Positions 10,233 through 19,158 of a stretch of 64,000 nt of DNA are shown piece after piece. Source of the stretch: Saprospiraceae bacterium (GTDB lineage: Bacteria > Bacteroidota > Bacteroidia > Chitinophagales > Saprospiraceae); NCBI GenBank assembly GCA_013214355.1, contig JABSSL010000085.1, forward strand, positions 1-64,000. The letters run 5' to 3'. The translations under genes and the position numbers were made by a program. The notes under the pieces are model-generated. The model had not been told where the DNA came from and did no database searches. It saw only the letters and a list, made by a program, of their open reading frames with translations. Position 1 is the first letter of the stretch. Each line of letters begins with the position of its first letter.

Positions 10233-11108
10233 TCAATTACTTTTTAAAGAAATACTGCCTAGGGTAGAAAATTCGACACGTATATCCGCCGGCTCCGCAA
10301 GCCTAGGGTTAGTATACAAGGATCCGGTTATGACTAAATCTCCAGTTTTCAGTGGATGGCCCTTCTCTGCTAGCAAATTGGCTGCTTCATACAATGCATT
10401 GATGGGCGTACCAAAGATATTCGTGGAAATTCCGTCGACTACTAGTTCGTCATTGATATAGCATTTGGCGGTTTCATTTTCGAAATCAAAGTCTGCAGGA
10501 GATAATTTGACCTTACCTGTTACAATCCCCACATGTCCCAGACCGGAAGCGATGACGTAGTTTATATCCAAAGGGGTTTCATTAGCGGAAATAGCTGTCG
10601 CTTGGGCAATTTCAATAGCCCCCACCACATAATCTATATGATCAATTAATTCGGCTACAGATTGAACGCCCTGTGCCATATCCTCTTTTATCACAAAACC
10701 TATTTCAGCTTCAACGACGGCTGAGCCTCCTGGGAAATGATCCACGGGCATAGTCCCTTGATCTGGCATTAGATTCCGGTCCAGCATATACCCGAAGGCA
10801 GGCTTAAATTTCGTGGAATCTTTGGTGGCAGTGCCTCCCAGTTTCCAGCCCACCAATTTGGCTCCTTGCTGCAATTCTTTTTCCAACATGCTAAGCTGAA
10901 TATTGTATGCATCAGCTATCTCTAAGTTGGGAATATGCCGAGATAAAATATCGGTTTGGATGTGATTCTGGCGGGCCTCTAAAACCGAATCGGCCAATTG
11001 TTCTAGGCTAAAAGTATTGTCGGCATCAGCAAGGTCCGTTTTATTCTTTTGGCCTGGATTACAAGCGATCAAACAGGCTAGGAGTACTAGTGTCAAACTA
11101 TTTTTCAT
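10233..11108 (-). CDS. 2-keto-4-pentenoate hydratase/FAH-family lipoprotein
   Basis: The start is taken at the ATG at 11108, which overlaps the last four bases of the transporter gene (ATGA-type overlap, 11105-11108) and begins a lipoprotein signal ending LIAC with Cys16. The remaining 275 residues match the 2-keto-4-pentenoate hydratase/fumarylacetoacetase-like fold: KLVGWKLGGT, FGYMLDRNLM, the metal-binding segment VEAEIGFVI, the core VVGAIEIAQA and the late strand KTGDLVITGSLY. The family hydrates or cleaves 2-keto acids and is normally cytoplasmic, so a lipobox is odd. Placed between a galactonate-dehydratase-like enzyme and a lactonase, it may act on a 2-keto-3-deoxy sugar acid; that is inference. 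Translation is probably coupled to the transporter. Confidence 0.8.
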   Translation of the reverse strand: MKNSLTLVLLACLIACNPGQKNKTDLADADNTFSLEQLADSVLEARQNHIQTDILSRHIPNLEIADAYNIQLSMLEKELQQGAKLVGWKLGGTATKDSTKFKPAFGYMLDRNLMPDQGTMPVDHFPGGSAVVEAEIGFVIKEDMAQGVQSVAELIDHIDYVVGAIEIAQATAISANETPLDINYVIASGLGHVGIVTGKVKLSPADFDFENETAKCYINDELVVDGISTNIFGTPINALYEAANLLAEKGHPLKTGDLVITGSLYTNPRLAEPADIRVEFSTLGSISLKSN

Positions 11109-12352
11109 AGGAGCAGATCTTTTAGTGCAAGAAAACCAATGTAAGAAATAACACAAGAAAATATAAATGCTAGAATTAGCCCAGCATTGAGCAACCAACC
11201 TGCTCTATGCTCCTTCATTATTTCTGGTTGATTGACGAGATATAGAATTCCTCCAATGGCAAGCGGTAAGACAAATACATTGGCTACTTGCGTGGCTATT
11301 TGAGCGAAAATCGGATTGGCTCCTAAAATGGGTACAGATAGTCCAACGACACAGGCCACCGCAGTCAGCTTTTTAAAGAACTTTGAATTGACATCCAGTT
11401 TGCCATTCTTGTAGTCTGATACCAGTAGTGGGGCCACCATTAAAATAGGAAGCACCGAAGATATGCCGGCACTTATGGCACCAGTCATAAAAAGAGCTAC
11501 GGCAAATTTCCCGGCTACTGGTTCCAGCGTATGGACCATATCAATAACTTTATTAATACTCAGCCCTTGATAAAACATGGCCCCCATGGCTGTAATCATG
11601 ACGGAGCCGCTGATCACAAACATAAGAATTGCCGAAAACAAGGCATCTCTTGACTGATTTTTGGTGTGATCTTTTCCCCATCCTTTTCCCTGCATTAAAA
11701 GGGGGCGGACGACAAAGGTTGGAGCCGCCATGGTGGTGCCTACAAAGGCAGCAACCATAAGGTTTCCTCCAGGCCCTTCAGGTATAGAAGGTACAAAACC
11801 TTTAACAATTTCAGCTGGAGAAGGTAAGACGACAAACATGGAAATCAGGAAGGAAACGCCCATGATGGTTACGAAAATGATCAATATTTTCTCGATGAAA
11901 GAATACTTTCCTACAATCAGTAGCGAATAAAGCAAGCCTAAAATAATTACGGCAATAATCAGCACTGTCCAATAGTTTTCCGGTGGTAGCTCTGGTAGGA
12001 AAAGTCTCGATATCTCGTAAATGGCGTGGGAGGATAGTCCAACAATTCCGGAAAGTGAATTCCATTGTCCTATGACTATGCCCACAGCAAGCGCAATGGC
12101 TAAGAATTTCCCGGGTTTTAGTTCCGTCTTAAAACTATTCACCGCTGTTCTACCCGTCACGACGGCAAATCTCCCATAGGCTTCCATGAGCGTCCAAGCA
12201 AACAAACAACTTAAGGCTAAGACCCACAATAAGTCAGCCCCGTATTGGCTTCCAGCTTTGGACATAGATGTGATGCTTCCCGTACCCACGGTATAACCGA
12301 TACAAAATATACCCGGCCCGATAGAAAGCAGAAATGCTAATATTTTATTCAT
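11105..12352 (-). CDS. Nramp-related membrane transporter without the metal-binding motifs
   Basis: This is a polytopic membrane protein of 415 residues with about eleven hydrophobic helices. I start it at the ATG at 12352 (MNKILAFLLSIGPGIFCIGY); an in-frame ATG at 12379 would add nine residues. The overall pattern (GPG at the start of helix 1, a helix-6 region GTTMAAPTFVVRP, repeated small-residue helices) matches the Nramp/APC fold. The hallmark metal motif of helix 1 (DPGN) is absent, replaced by TVGTGS, and helix 6 has AAP rather than MPH, so Mn or Fe transport is unlikely. The gene sits between the dehydratase (120 bp upstream) and the hydratase (4-bp overlap), so I infer uptake of a sugar acid or keto acid in the inner membrane. 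An uncharacterised ion substrate remains possible. Confidence 0.7.
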   Translation of the reverse strand: MNKILAFLLSIGPGIFCIGYTVGTGSITSMSKAGSQYGADLLWVLALSCLFAWTLMEAYGRFAVVTGRTAVNSFKTELKPGKFLAIALAVGIVIGQWNSLSGIVGLSSHAIYEISRLFLPELPPENYWTVLIIAVIILGLLYSLLIVGKYSFIEKILIIFVTIMGVSFLISMFVVLPSPAEIVKGFVPSIPEGPGGNLMVAAFVGTTMAAPTFVVRPLLMQGKGWGKDHTKNQSRDALFSAILMFVISGSVMITAMGAMFYQGLSINKVIDMVHTLEPVAGKFAVALFMTGAISAGISSVLPILMVAPLLVSDYKNGKLDVNSKFFKKLTAVACVVGLSVPILGANPIFAQIATQVANVFVLPLAIGGILYLVNQPEIMKEHRAGWLLNAGLILAFIFSCVISYIGFLALKDLLL

Positions 12353-12472
12353 GGTTTGAATAAGGTGGATGATCCTCAATTCGCTATTACCCGCTGAGGC
12401 GGTTATAACAGCATCAGTTTTGGGGTTAGAATGACTCCTCCTTTACCCGCTTTAGATGCCGTTACTCAATCG

Positions 12473-13711
12473 TTACCAATCTATGACGGAATTGTCATCT
12501 TGGTCATATCGCGTGAGGTACTTTTTGGGTTCGCCGACTTGATCCATCAATTTATCTTCATCAATGGTTATTCCTAATCCAGGACCGGTTGGGATAGGGC
12601 GAAAACCATCTACCACAGGTTCTAATGGGGTAGCAAGAAGTTCATATTCTCTATTCCCACGTTCCATAACCATAAAATTCGGAATGCAAGCGGCCAATTG
12701 AAGACTGGCAGCGAGGGAGCAGGGCCCATTTGGATTGTGAGGGGCAATCGGAGCATAATAAGCTTCGGCCATGCCCGCAATAATCTTCAATTCCGTGATG
12801 CCACCCGCATAATTTACATCGGGTTGAAGGATCATGGCTGCACCTTTTTCAAGAATTTCCCTGAAGCCCCATTTGGTAAAAATGCGCTCCCCGGTAGCTA
12901 GCGGAATATGCGTTTTCTTAGCCAGGTCTGCCATCACATCTACATTTAAGGCTTGTACAATTTCTTCATAAAACCAGGGCCGATGAGGTTCCAGCGCCTT
13001 GATCAAAAGACTCGCCGTGGTAGGTTGTACAGCCCCATGGAAATCAAGCGCAATATCTACCTCGGGATGTTGTTGCTTAAGTGCTACAAAGCGTTCAACT
13101 ACCTCATCCACCATTTTGGTGCCCTCAGCGTGTCTGAAAGGAACACGGGAGCCTTTGGGACCTACCTTGATGGATTTCACACCTGTCTTGTAATCTGGCT
13201 TTGTTCCATAAACAAGGACCTTATCTCTAGTTGGACCGCCAAATAGTTTATACACGGGTACGCCGTAACATTTCCCCGCTATATCCCAAAGCGCCTGATC
13301 TATACCAGATGAAATAGCCGTTTTTATGGGGCCACCTCGATAGAATGCCCCACGATGTATGGCTTGCCAATGATGGGTGACCGGACGAGGATCTTTGCCG
13401 ATTAAATAATTAGCGGCTTCCATGGCGCCGGCGGCACAGGCCTTTGCATCATCCTTTAACATCTCACCCCATCCGGTGATCCCCGCATCGGTGGAAATCT
13501 TTATAAACACCCATGAGTTTTTGAGCACAAAGGTTTCCACTTTGGTTATTTTGATCTTAGCATATGGATCAATGGGAGCGGTCGCTTGAAAGGTTTCTTT
13601 CGAATTTGAGGCGCGCAGGCCCGTTATCCCAACGGAAGCGGCTGCCACAGATGCAATGGTGTTTCTTAAAAATCTTCTTCTATTCTTGATAGGTTTATGA
13701 TTTCGAATCAT
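12473..13711 (-). CDS. Galactonate-dehydratase-like enolase-superfamily enzyme with Tat-type signal
   Basis: The protein has 412 residues in the mandelate racemase/muconate lactonizing group. It opens with a twin-arginine-like leader (NRRRFLRN at 10-17, then a small-residue helix), so export through Tat is predicted. The catalytic half resembles D-galactonate dehydratase: SSGIDQALWDIAGK, the metal and base segment ALDFHGAV, WFYEE, GERIFTKWGF, ILQPDVNYAGGITE and APHNPNGP. The third metal-ligand segment reads EEI where EEP is usual. The reaction expected is dehydration of a sugar acid to a 2-keto-3-deoxy acid. It is the first gene after SusC/SusD, separated by 243 bp that carry a hairpin, and leads the transporter, hydratase and sulfatase-lactonase genes. 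The exact sugar acid cannot be read from sequence; a 3,6-anhydrogalactonate-type substrate is another possibility. Confidence 0.85.
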   Translation of the reverse strand: MIRNHKPIKNRRRFLRNTIASVAAASVGITGLRASNSKETFQATAPIDPYAKIKITKVETFVLKNSWVFIKISTDAGITGWGEMLKDDAKACAAGAMEAANYLIGKDPRPVTHHWQAIHRGAFYRGGPIKTAISSGIDQALWDIAGKCYGVPVYKLFGGPTRDKVLVYGTKPDYKTGVKSIKVGPKGSRVPFRHAEGTKMVDEVVERFVALKQQHPEVDIALDFHGAVQPTTASLLIKALEPHRPWFYEEIVQALNVDVMADLAKKTHIPLATGERIFTKWGFREILEKGAAMILQPDVNYAGGITELKIIAGMAEAYYAPIAPHNPNGPCSLAASLQLAACIPNFMVMERGNREYELLATPLEPVVDGFRPIPTGPGLGITIDEDKLMDQVGEPKKYLTRYDQDDNSVIDW

Positions 13712-13878
13712 CGTCTCTTTTTTTGATAAAGGGTGCTGGTGTTCAGGATTATGGTGTTACGTTCAACTATTGACGCTTTGGTCCGGGGATTCTCTGGGGA
13801 AGTATTCTCCTGTTACCCCTGCTGTTTTGAAAATCTACAGCTGAGTTGTTGCCATAATCGGAATCGTAAATGGAGGGT

Positions 13879-13929
13879 TGTAATCATTGTAGCCTTCTTA
13901 CCAGCAGCAAGAAAACTACAATGATCACA
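13879..13929 (-). terminator. Long hairpin 25 nt after SusD
   Basis: The arms tgtaatcattgtag (13879-13892) and ctacaatgatcaca (13916-13929) pair over 14 positions with one mismatch. Inside is a further ttctt/aagaa stem with a 9-nt loop. No U-run follows. It is placed to end or stabilise the SusC/SusD transcript before the dehydratase gene. Confidence 0.5.
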
Positions 13930-13954
13930 TTTCAATTTTAGTAGTAGGTATAGA

Positions 13955-15451
13955 TTAATACCCAGGGTTTTGTTCTACCAATGGATTTGAATCTATCTCA
14001 GATAATGGAATGGGAAATAAGACATGATGCGGCTGTGCATTGGTTTTGCCTCTTGCCTGGGCATCTGAAATCAACCTTCCTTGACGAATCAGGTCTCGTC
14101 GCCTGTGTCCTTCCGTAACAAATTCCCATCCGCGTTCATCTAACATGGCGTCGATGAAGGATTCTAAATCTGGGAAATCGGCTAGGGTATAGCTTGGCAC
14201 CCCTGCTCTTTTTCTAATTTCATTCAATAAATCTACTGCCTCTTGAGTAGCAGAGCCTGCAATCATAGCCTGTGCCTCTGAGCGCAACAATAATACATCT
14301 GCATATCTCATGTAACACACATCATTGGGCCAATTATTACCATTACCGCTTATCTGAGTCGGATCCTCAGTAGGAGTGTACTTGAATGACCTTGGGTGAA
14401 ACCGGTTTCCAGGATTATCTCCATTCACTAAATCTACGTACTTGCCACTTTTATCCGTGTATTCATAACAAATCCAACCAAAAGATACCGGGCCGAATTC
14501 ACCTCTTGGATCCCAGGGTAGGGCTCGTAGATCATCCGGATGGTAAGTGGCTACAAACTCTCTTTGCAATTGCAGTTGGGCCCCCCAATTTCTGAAACTG
14601 GTTTGATAACCCGGAGGGAAATTATGGGCAGGAATTCCATTCTGAGATAGTATGGCACTATTTTCAAAGACGAAAATCATTTCGTTATTACCCTCATTTT
14701 CGTGCGAAAACATGGTCGTTACATCGGGTAGTAGACTGTAGATATTTGCATCTATAACCTCCTGCAAAATATCAGCCGCAGCCTGCCATTGCCGGGTGTT
14801 CATTAAGAAACGACCTAGCATAGCTTGAGCAGCTCCTTTAGTGGCTTTGCCCTTAGCATCTTGAGTGACTGGCAAAGATTCAATGGCTGATCGATATTCT
14901 GATTCAATAAAAGCGCGGATTTCAGCATCGGAAGCTCTGGCATATTCAAAGCTAAGATCAAGGGTGCTGGTTACCAAGGGCACGGGGCCCCAGAGATCAT
15001 ACAACTCAGAATAGTTCCACGCCCGTAGAAAGGTGGCCTCCGCTTTAAAAGCTGCTACTTTAGCTGCTGGTAAGGAGGTTACATTATCAATATGATCCAG
15101 CAAGGCATTGCAATTCCTGATGGCCTCGTAAATTTGATTCCAAGTCGCCGTTAAATCGGCATTTGCGGCATCTACCGTGTATTCCTCAAAGGGCACTACC
15201 CTACCGCGATATCCCCCTCCCGCTTCTACTTCATCATCACAGGGATAGGCAGCAAACGTATGAAACCTTTCACGAATCACAGGGTTGGATCTTCCATAGG
15301 CTGATATCAAGATGGCCTCTATGCCTTCTTCCGTCGCCACAAAGGCATCTGCATCAAATTCTGTAAACACTTCTTCATCGAGGAAATCATTGCAAGATAT
15401 TCCCATAAAAAGAAGCATAAAAAATCCTATTTTATATATATTATTTTTCAT
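13955..15451 (-). CDS. SusD/RagB-family nutrient-binding lipoprotein
   Basis: This 498-residue lipoprotein (lipobox GISC, Cys20, followed by NDFLDEEV, the standard SusD opening) is the lid of a TonB-dependent SusC/SusD glycan importer on the outer membrane. The TPR-like helical core includes WNQIYEAIRNCNALLDHID, KAEATFLRAWNYSELYDLWGPVPLV and AAQAMLGRFLMNTRQWQAAADIL. The C-terminal part has the family strings MRYADVLLLRSEAQAM, LLNEIRKRAGV, LDERGWEFVTEGHRR and the final PLSEIDSNPLVEQNPGY. It starts 11 bp after the SusC stop in the same direction, so the two are one operon, presumably controlled by the HTCS regulator at 3524-7814. The sequence is complete and intact. Substrate cannot be inferred from SusD itself; neighbours suggest a sulfated, galactose-containing glycan. 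Confidence 0.93.
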   Translation of the reverse strand: MKNNIYKIGFFMLLFMGISCNDFLDEEVFTEFDADAFVATEEGIEAILISAYGRSNPVIRERFHTFAAYPCDDEVEAGGGYRGRVVPFEEYTVDAANADLTATWNQIYEAIRNCNALLDHIDNVTSLPAAKVAAFKAEATFLRAWNYSELYDLWGPVPLVTSTLDLSFEYARASDAEIRAFIESEYRSAIESLPVTQDAKGKATKGAAQAMLGRFLMNTRQWQAAADILQEVIDANIYSLLPDVTTMFSHENEGNNEMIFVFENSAILSQNGIPAHNFPPGYQTSFRNWGAQLQLQREFVATYHPDDLRALPWDPRGEFGPVSFGWICYEYTDKSGKYVDLVNGDNPGNRFHPRSFKYTPTEDPTQISGNGNNWPNDVCYMRYADVLLLRSEAQAMIAGSATQEAVDLLNEIRKRAGVPSYTLADFPDLESFIDAMLDERGWEFVTEGHRRRDLIRQGRLISDAQARGKTNAQPHHVLFPIPLSEIDSNPLVEQNPGY

Positions 15452-15462
15452 GGTGTTTTTTA

Positions 15463-18400
15463 TTATAAGTTAATTCTTGCCCCGATTCTAACCGTTTTAG
15501 CTAGTGGGTAATCTCCATAAGTCCCTCTTCGAGCCGTGGATGCCGCACCACTTGAAGAGTTAGCATCCGGGTCGAAGCCGTCAAAATCTGTCAGGGTCAC
15601 AAAATTCTCTAAGGATATAAAGACGTTTGCTGATTTAATACCTATGGATTCGAATGCGGTATCAAATCCTAGGGTGACGTTCTTTAAGCGGATAAACGAA
15701 GCGTCTTGAACCGTCCACTTATTGACCTTTCTACCATCTTGATATCTTCCTGGCTCCACCATGGACGGATAGGGAGAATTGGGGTTGTCTGGCGTCCATC
15801 GGTTCAAGTAGTAACTGGCTAGTTTATTTCTGTCCGGATCAATGGGGTAGAATGATTCTGCTATCAAGTTGTTGAAGGCATCTATCCCCTGCACGCCAAC
15901 GATATAGATATCTAGTGTGAAGTTTTTGTAGGTCAATCTGTTATTTAACCCAAAAGTAAAATCCGGAAAAGGCTTACCAAGCACTACTCGATCCCGCTCG
16001 TCAATCCGGTTATCTCCCTTGATATCCCGAACAATAGGGTGTCCTAATCCCGCTCTCGCACTACCATCTGAAAATCTGTCATTGGCAGCATCTACTTCCG
16101 CCTGGGTGCTATAAATACCATCTATTTGATAGCCATAAAAGGAAGCCATCGGATCGCCTTCTCTGATCACCCAGAAGTCTCCGGCAAAAGCAAAGCCACC
16201 GCCGCCAGTTACTTGTCCTCCGATGAAGTCTGGCACCTCCGTAACTTCGTTTTTGAAGGTGGAAAAGGTGAGATCGGTTTGCCAAGTAAAGTGATCTTTT
16301 GCGATGTTCCGGCTGCTCAAGAACACTTCAAGGCCCTGGTTACTTACGATTCCAAAATTTTGTCTGAAACTTCCAAAACCGGTTGATCTTGGTACGGGTC
16401 TTTGGAACAACTGGTCTTCCGTATTTCTCACGTAATACTCTATACTACCGGACAATCGATAATCTAGCAAGGCAAAATCAAGTCCAACGTTGATCTCTTT
16501 GGTGGTCTCCCAAACCAAGTCTGGATTGGGAATTCTACTGGGAATAGCTCCGGTTAAAACTTGTTCTCCTAAAACGGCGTTACTTCCGATTCTAAAGGTG
16601 GAAAGGGTCTCAAAGTTGTTAATCGCTGAGTTGCCGATTTCTCCATACCCCACTCTTAGTTTCAGCACATCAAAAAGGTCTTGCGCTTCCATAAATGACT
16701 CTGAACTGAGTTTCCAACCCAGTGATACGGATGGGAAAACTGATGTTTTATTAGTTTCAGAGAACACACTGGCACCGTCTGCTCGGTAGTTTGCCGTAAG
16801 GAGATATTTGTCCTTGTAGGCATAATTCACCCTGGCTAAGTACGAACGAAATGTTCTTTGTGTCTTGTTCGTTTCCGTAGTGAATCTTTCCGGATTGGCA
16901 GCTCCAAAAAAGTCTACGCCATTAACATCCGATAAAAAGCCTTGTGCTTCTGCATCTACCAATCGGTTTTCAAATCTTTCGTAGGTGAGACCTCCAAGCA
17001 CGGTGATATTGTGATCACCCATTGCTTTTTCATAAGCTAGGGTGTATTCGGCAATGCCATAGGTGTTATCATTGTTTCTTACGATTCCGATACCTTCTGA
17101 ACCTAAGCCTTGCTGGGTCCATCTGTTTTGGTAAGAATCAAATTTACTGGCAGTAATTCTTGTCCCTAAATGTATACCCGCTTTTAATCCCGCCAATAAT
17201 TCATACTCTAGTCTAATATTCCCTAAAACCTCCGTTCTTAGTCTGTTCTGATCAAAGCCTTGTTGGATGGCCTCCGGATTCTCCACTTGAATAAAAGGGT
17301 TTAATTTATATCGACCCTGATCATTCAATTGAGCATCTAGGGTTGGGTCAAAGGTCAAAGTTGATGCTACACTGCCACTGATCGAATTAGTGCCCAAAGG
17401 CATTAAATCAGTATCTGTCCGATTAACATTCAAATTAAATTTGATATCCAATTTATCGATAGGATTCACATTCACATTAACCCGAGCATTATATCTTTTC
17501 TCCCCTGTATTTCTAAGCACTCCTTTACTGTCCAAGTGGTTAAAAGAAGCGTAGTAGGTGGCTTTTTCTCCCCCACCAGATAGGGACAAGGTATGGTTAT
17601 GTATCAGGCCACTTCTAAATACTTGATCCTGCCAATTAAAACCTTCACCTATGGCTTGTATTTCTGAATCCGAGTATAGGGGTTGATAATTAGGATCTGT
17701 TGCATTATTCGGGTTGGATTCAAAATCTAGTGCGTTCAGGGTTTCCATGTATTCACGTCCATTGAGCACGTCTATACGTTTTGCCGCCTCTTGAAAAGCT
17801 ACATAGTTACTGTAAGAGACATCCAAGGAACCTTTACGGCCCTTCTTGGTCGTAATGATCACTACTCCATTGGCGGCCCGGGCTCCATAAATGGCAGAAG
17901 CGGAGGCGTCCTTCAAAATATTGATGGACTCGATATCCTCTGGTCCTAACGCATCTACATTCCCATTAGGAACCCCATCTACCACCACCAAAACCCCATT
18001 GCCTCCGTTGATAGAACTCACCCCCCTGATTTTAATATCTACGCGTCCGCCCGGAGCACTGCTAGCTTGGCTGATTTGAACCCCAGAGGCTTTTCCATCC
18101 AATAATTGAAGCGCATTGGTATTAGCTCCTTTGACAAAATCTTTTTCGGTAACCTGCACTACGGATCCCGTTACATCCTTTGCTTTTTGGGTACCATAAC
18201 CAACTACCACCACTTCATCGAGCAATGCGGTAGAGGTGGTTAATACCACATTAATGACGGTACGGCCTGCAATTTCCACTTCCTCAGGCTGATAGCCGGT
18301 ATAAGAGAAAATCAAGGTGCTTGCATCATCGGGCACTCCCAATTTGTAATTCCCGTCAACATCCGTCACCGTACCGGTACTTGTGCCTTTAACAAGAATG

Positions 18401-18594
18401 GTTACACCTATCAATGGAGCTCCATTGTTATCTGAAACAGCTCCACTGATCTGAATTTCTTTTGAGTTGTCAAAAGGCATTGAAAAGCCATTACTGGCAG
18501 TTGCAGAAAACACGGAAGCCAATAGCGCAATGGCTATTAAGCTCATTTTGTATAGGTAAGTTGCATTACCCTCTTTTTTATGTTTATACGTCAT
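15463..18594 (-). CDS. SusC/RagA-family TonB-dependent outer-membrane transporter
   Basis: The 1043-residue product has an N-terminal signal (hydrophobic stretch 18-33), a carboxypeptidase-regulatory-like domain at about 47-120 (ISGAVSDNNGAPLIGVTILV, VDGNYKL), the SusC signature LLDEVVVVGYGTQKAKDVTG at about 124-143, a plug domain ending ASAIYGARAANGVVIITTKKG, and then a large beta-barrel finishing TVRIGARINL. There is no STN domain, so it is not a sigma/anti-sigma transducer; control by the HTCS is more likely. With SusD it forms the outer-membrane importer for oligosaccharides. It is the first gene of the 18.6-kb minus-strand locus and is preceded by 564 bp without genes. The first methionines (MTYKHKKEGNATYLYKM) give an unusually long n-region; the Met at residue 17 is an alternative start. 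Confidence 0.94.
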   Translation of the reverse strand: MTYKHKKEGNATYLYKMSLIAIALLASVFSATASNGFSMPFDNSKEIQISGAVSDNNGAPLIGVTILVKGTSTGTVTDVDGNYKLGVPDDASTLIFSYTGYQPEEVEIAGRTVINVVLTTSTALLDEVVVVGYGTQKAKDVTGSVVQVTEKDFVKGANTNALQLLDGKASGVQISQASSAPGGRVDIKIRGVSSINGGNGVLVVVDGVPNGNVDALGPEDIESINILKDASASAIYGARAANGVVIITTKKGRKGSLDVSYSNYVAFQEAAKRIDVLNGREYMETLNALDFESNPNNATDPNYQPLYSDSEIQAIGEGFNWQDQVFRSGLIHNHTLSLSGGGEKATYYASFNHLDSKGVLRNTGEKRYNARVNVNVNPIDKLDIKFNLNVNRTDTDLMPLGTNSISGSVASTLTFDPTLDAQLNDQGRYKLNPFIQVENPEAIQQGFDQNRLRTEVLGNIRLEYELLAGLKAGIHLGTRITASKFDSYQNRWTQQGLGSEGIGIVRNNDNTYGIAEYTLAYEKAMGDHNITVLGGLTYERFENRLVDAEAQGFLSDVNGVDFFGAANPERFTTETNKTQRTFRSYLARVNYAYKDKYLLTANYRADGASVFSETNKTSVFPSVSLGWKLSSESFMEAQDLFDVLKLRVGYGEIGNSAINNFETLSTFRIGSNAVLGEQVLTGAIPSRIPNPDLVWETTKEINVGLDFALLDYRLSGSIEYYVRNTEDQLFQRPVPRSTGFGSFRQNFGIVSNQGLEVFLSSRNIAKDHFTWQTDLTFSTFKNEVTEVPDFIGGQVTGGGGFAFAGDFWVIREGDPMASFYGYQIDGIYSTQAEVDAANDRFSDGSARAGLGHPIVRDIKGDNRIDERDRVVLGKPFPDFTFGLNNRLTYKNFTLDIYIVGVQGIDAFNNLIAESFYPIDPDRNKLASYYLNRWTPDNPNSPYPSMVEPGRYQDGRKVNKWTVQDASFIRLKNVTLGFDTAFESIGIKSANVFISLENFVTLTDFDGFDPDANSSSGAASTARRGTYGDYPLAKTVRIGARINL

Positions 18595-19158
18595 GTTAAG
18601 ATGTCATTTAATGAGTTAATAGGTTATCAGGTCACCTAGGCAAAACTGAATTCTTTTTTTTGTTCCATATACGTTGATTTAAGGATTAAGGAATGGTGTT
18701 GAATCACTGGGGACATGTTGATTCAAAGAACTCTATTAAGCGACTAACTCACTGGTAAACTGAGCTCAAAACATGGGATTTTGGATTCAATGCGAGAAAA
18801 AGGGAGGTGATTTTTAGGGTGATCCGGGCTACTAACAACTAGACAGGATCTAGCATCTAGAAATTCCAAGTGGTGATATAGGAAGGATGGAGACAGCGGG
18901 TAGGTTGTAGGACTATCTACACCCAACCGCCATTTCATTATCATTTGAGGTATGATGACCTATTGCCGGTAGGAAGCGAAGGGAACAGCCTTGGGAGCTA
19001 AAAGGCACTGTTATGTCATAAAGGGTGAATCTAGATGACTTGTTGGAAGCCTTTATGGTAAAGTGATGCTGATTGTTTGCTCAAGCCTGTTGCCTTCACT
19101 ATCTGTTATAGGAGTCTGGAGAGATTATCTTTGCAGCCATCTGGGTGGCTAAATCTGA
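18595..19158. other. Intergenic region upstream of SusC
   Basis: This 564-bp stretch lies between the oxidoreductase stop and the SusC start and must hold the SusC promoter. I see no convincing gene, tRNA or strong hairpin. Three ctag tetramers cluster at 18839-18860 (18839-18842, 18850-18853 and 18857-18860) but form no clear operator. Confidence 0.5.

Noticed and set aside
18839-18860. Cluster of three ctag tetramers
   Set aside because: The spacing is irregular and the tetramers do not build an inverted repeat of useful length.
18744-18944. 66-residue minus-strand frame in the SusC upstream region
   Set aside because: No signal, no domain, low complexity typical of chance; the region is better explained as promoter.
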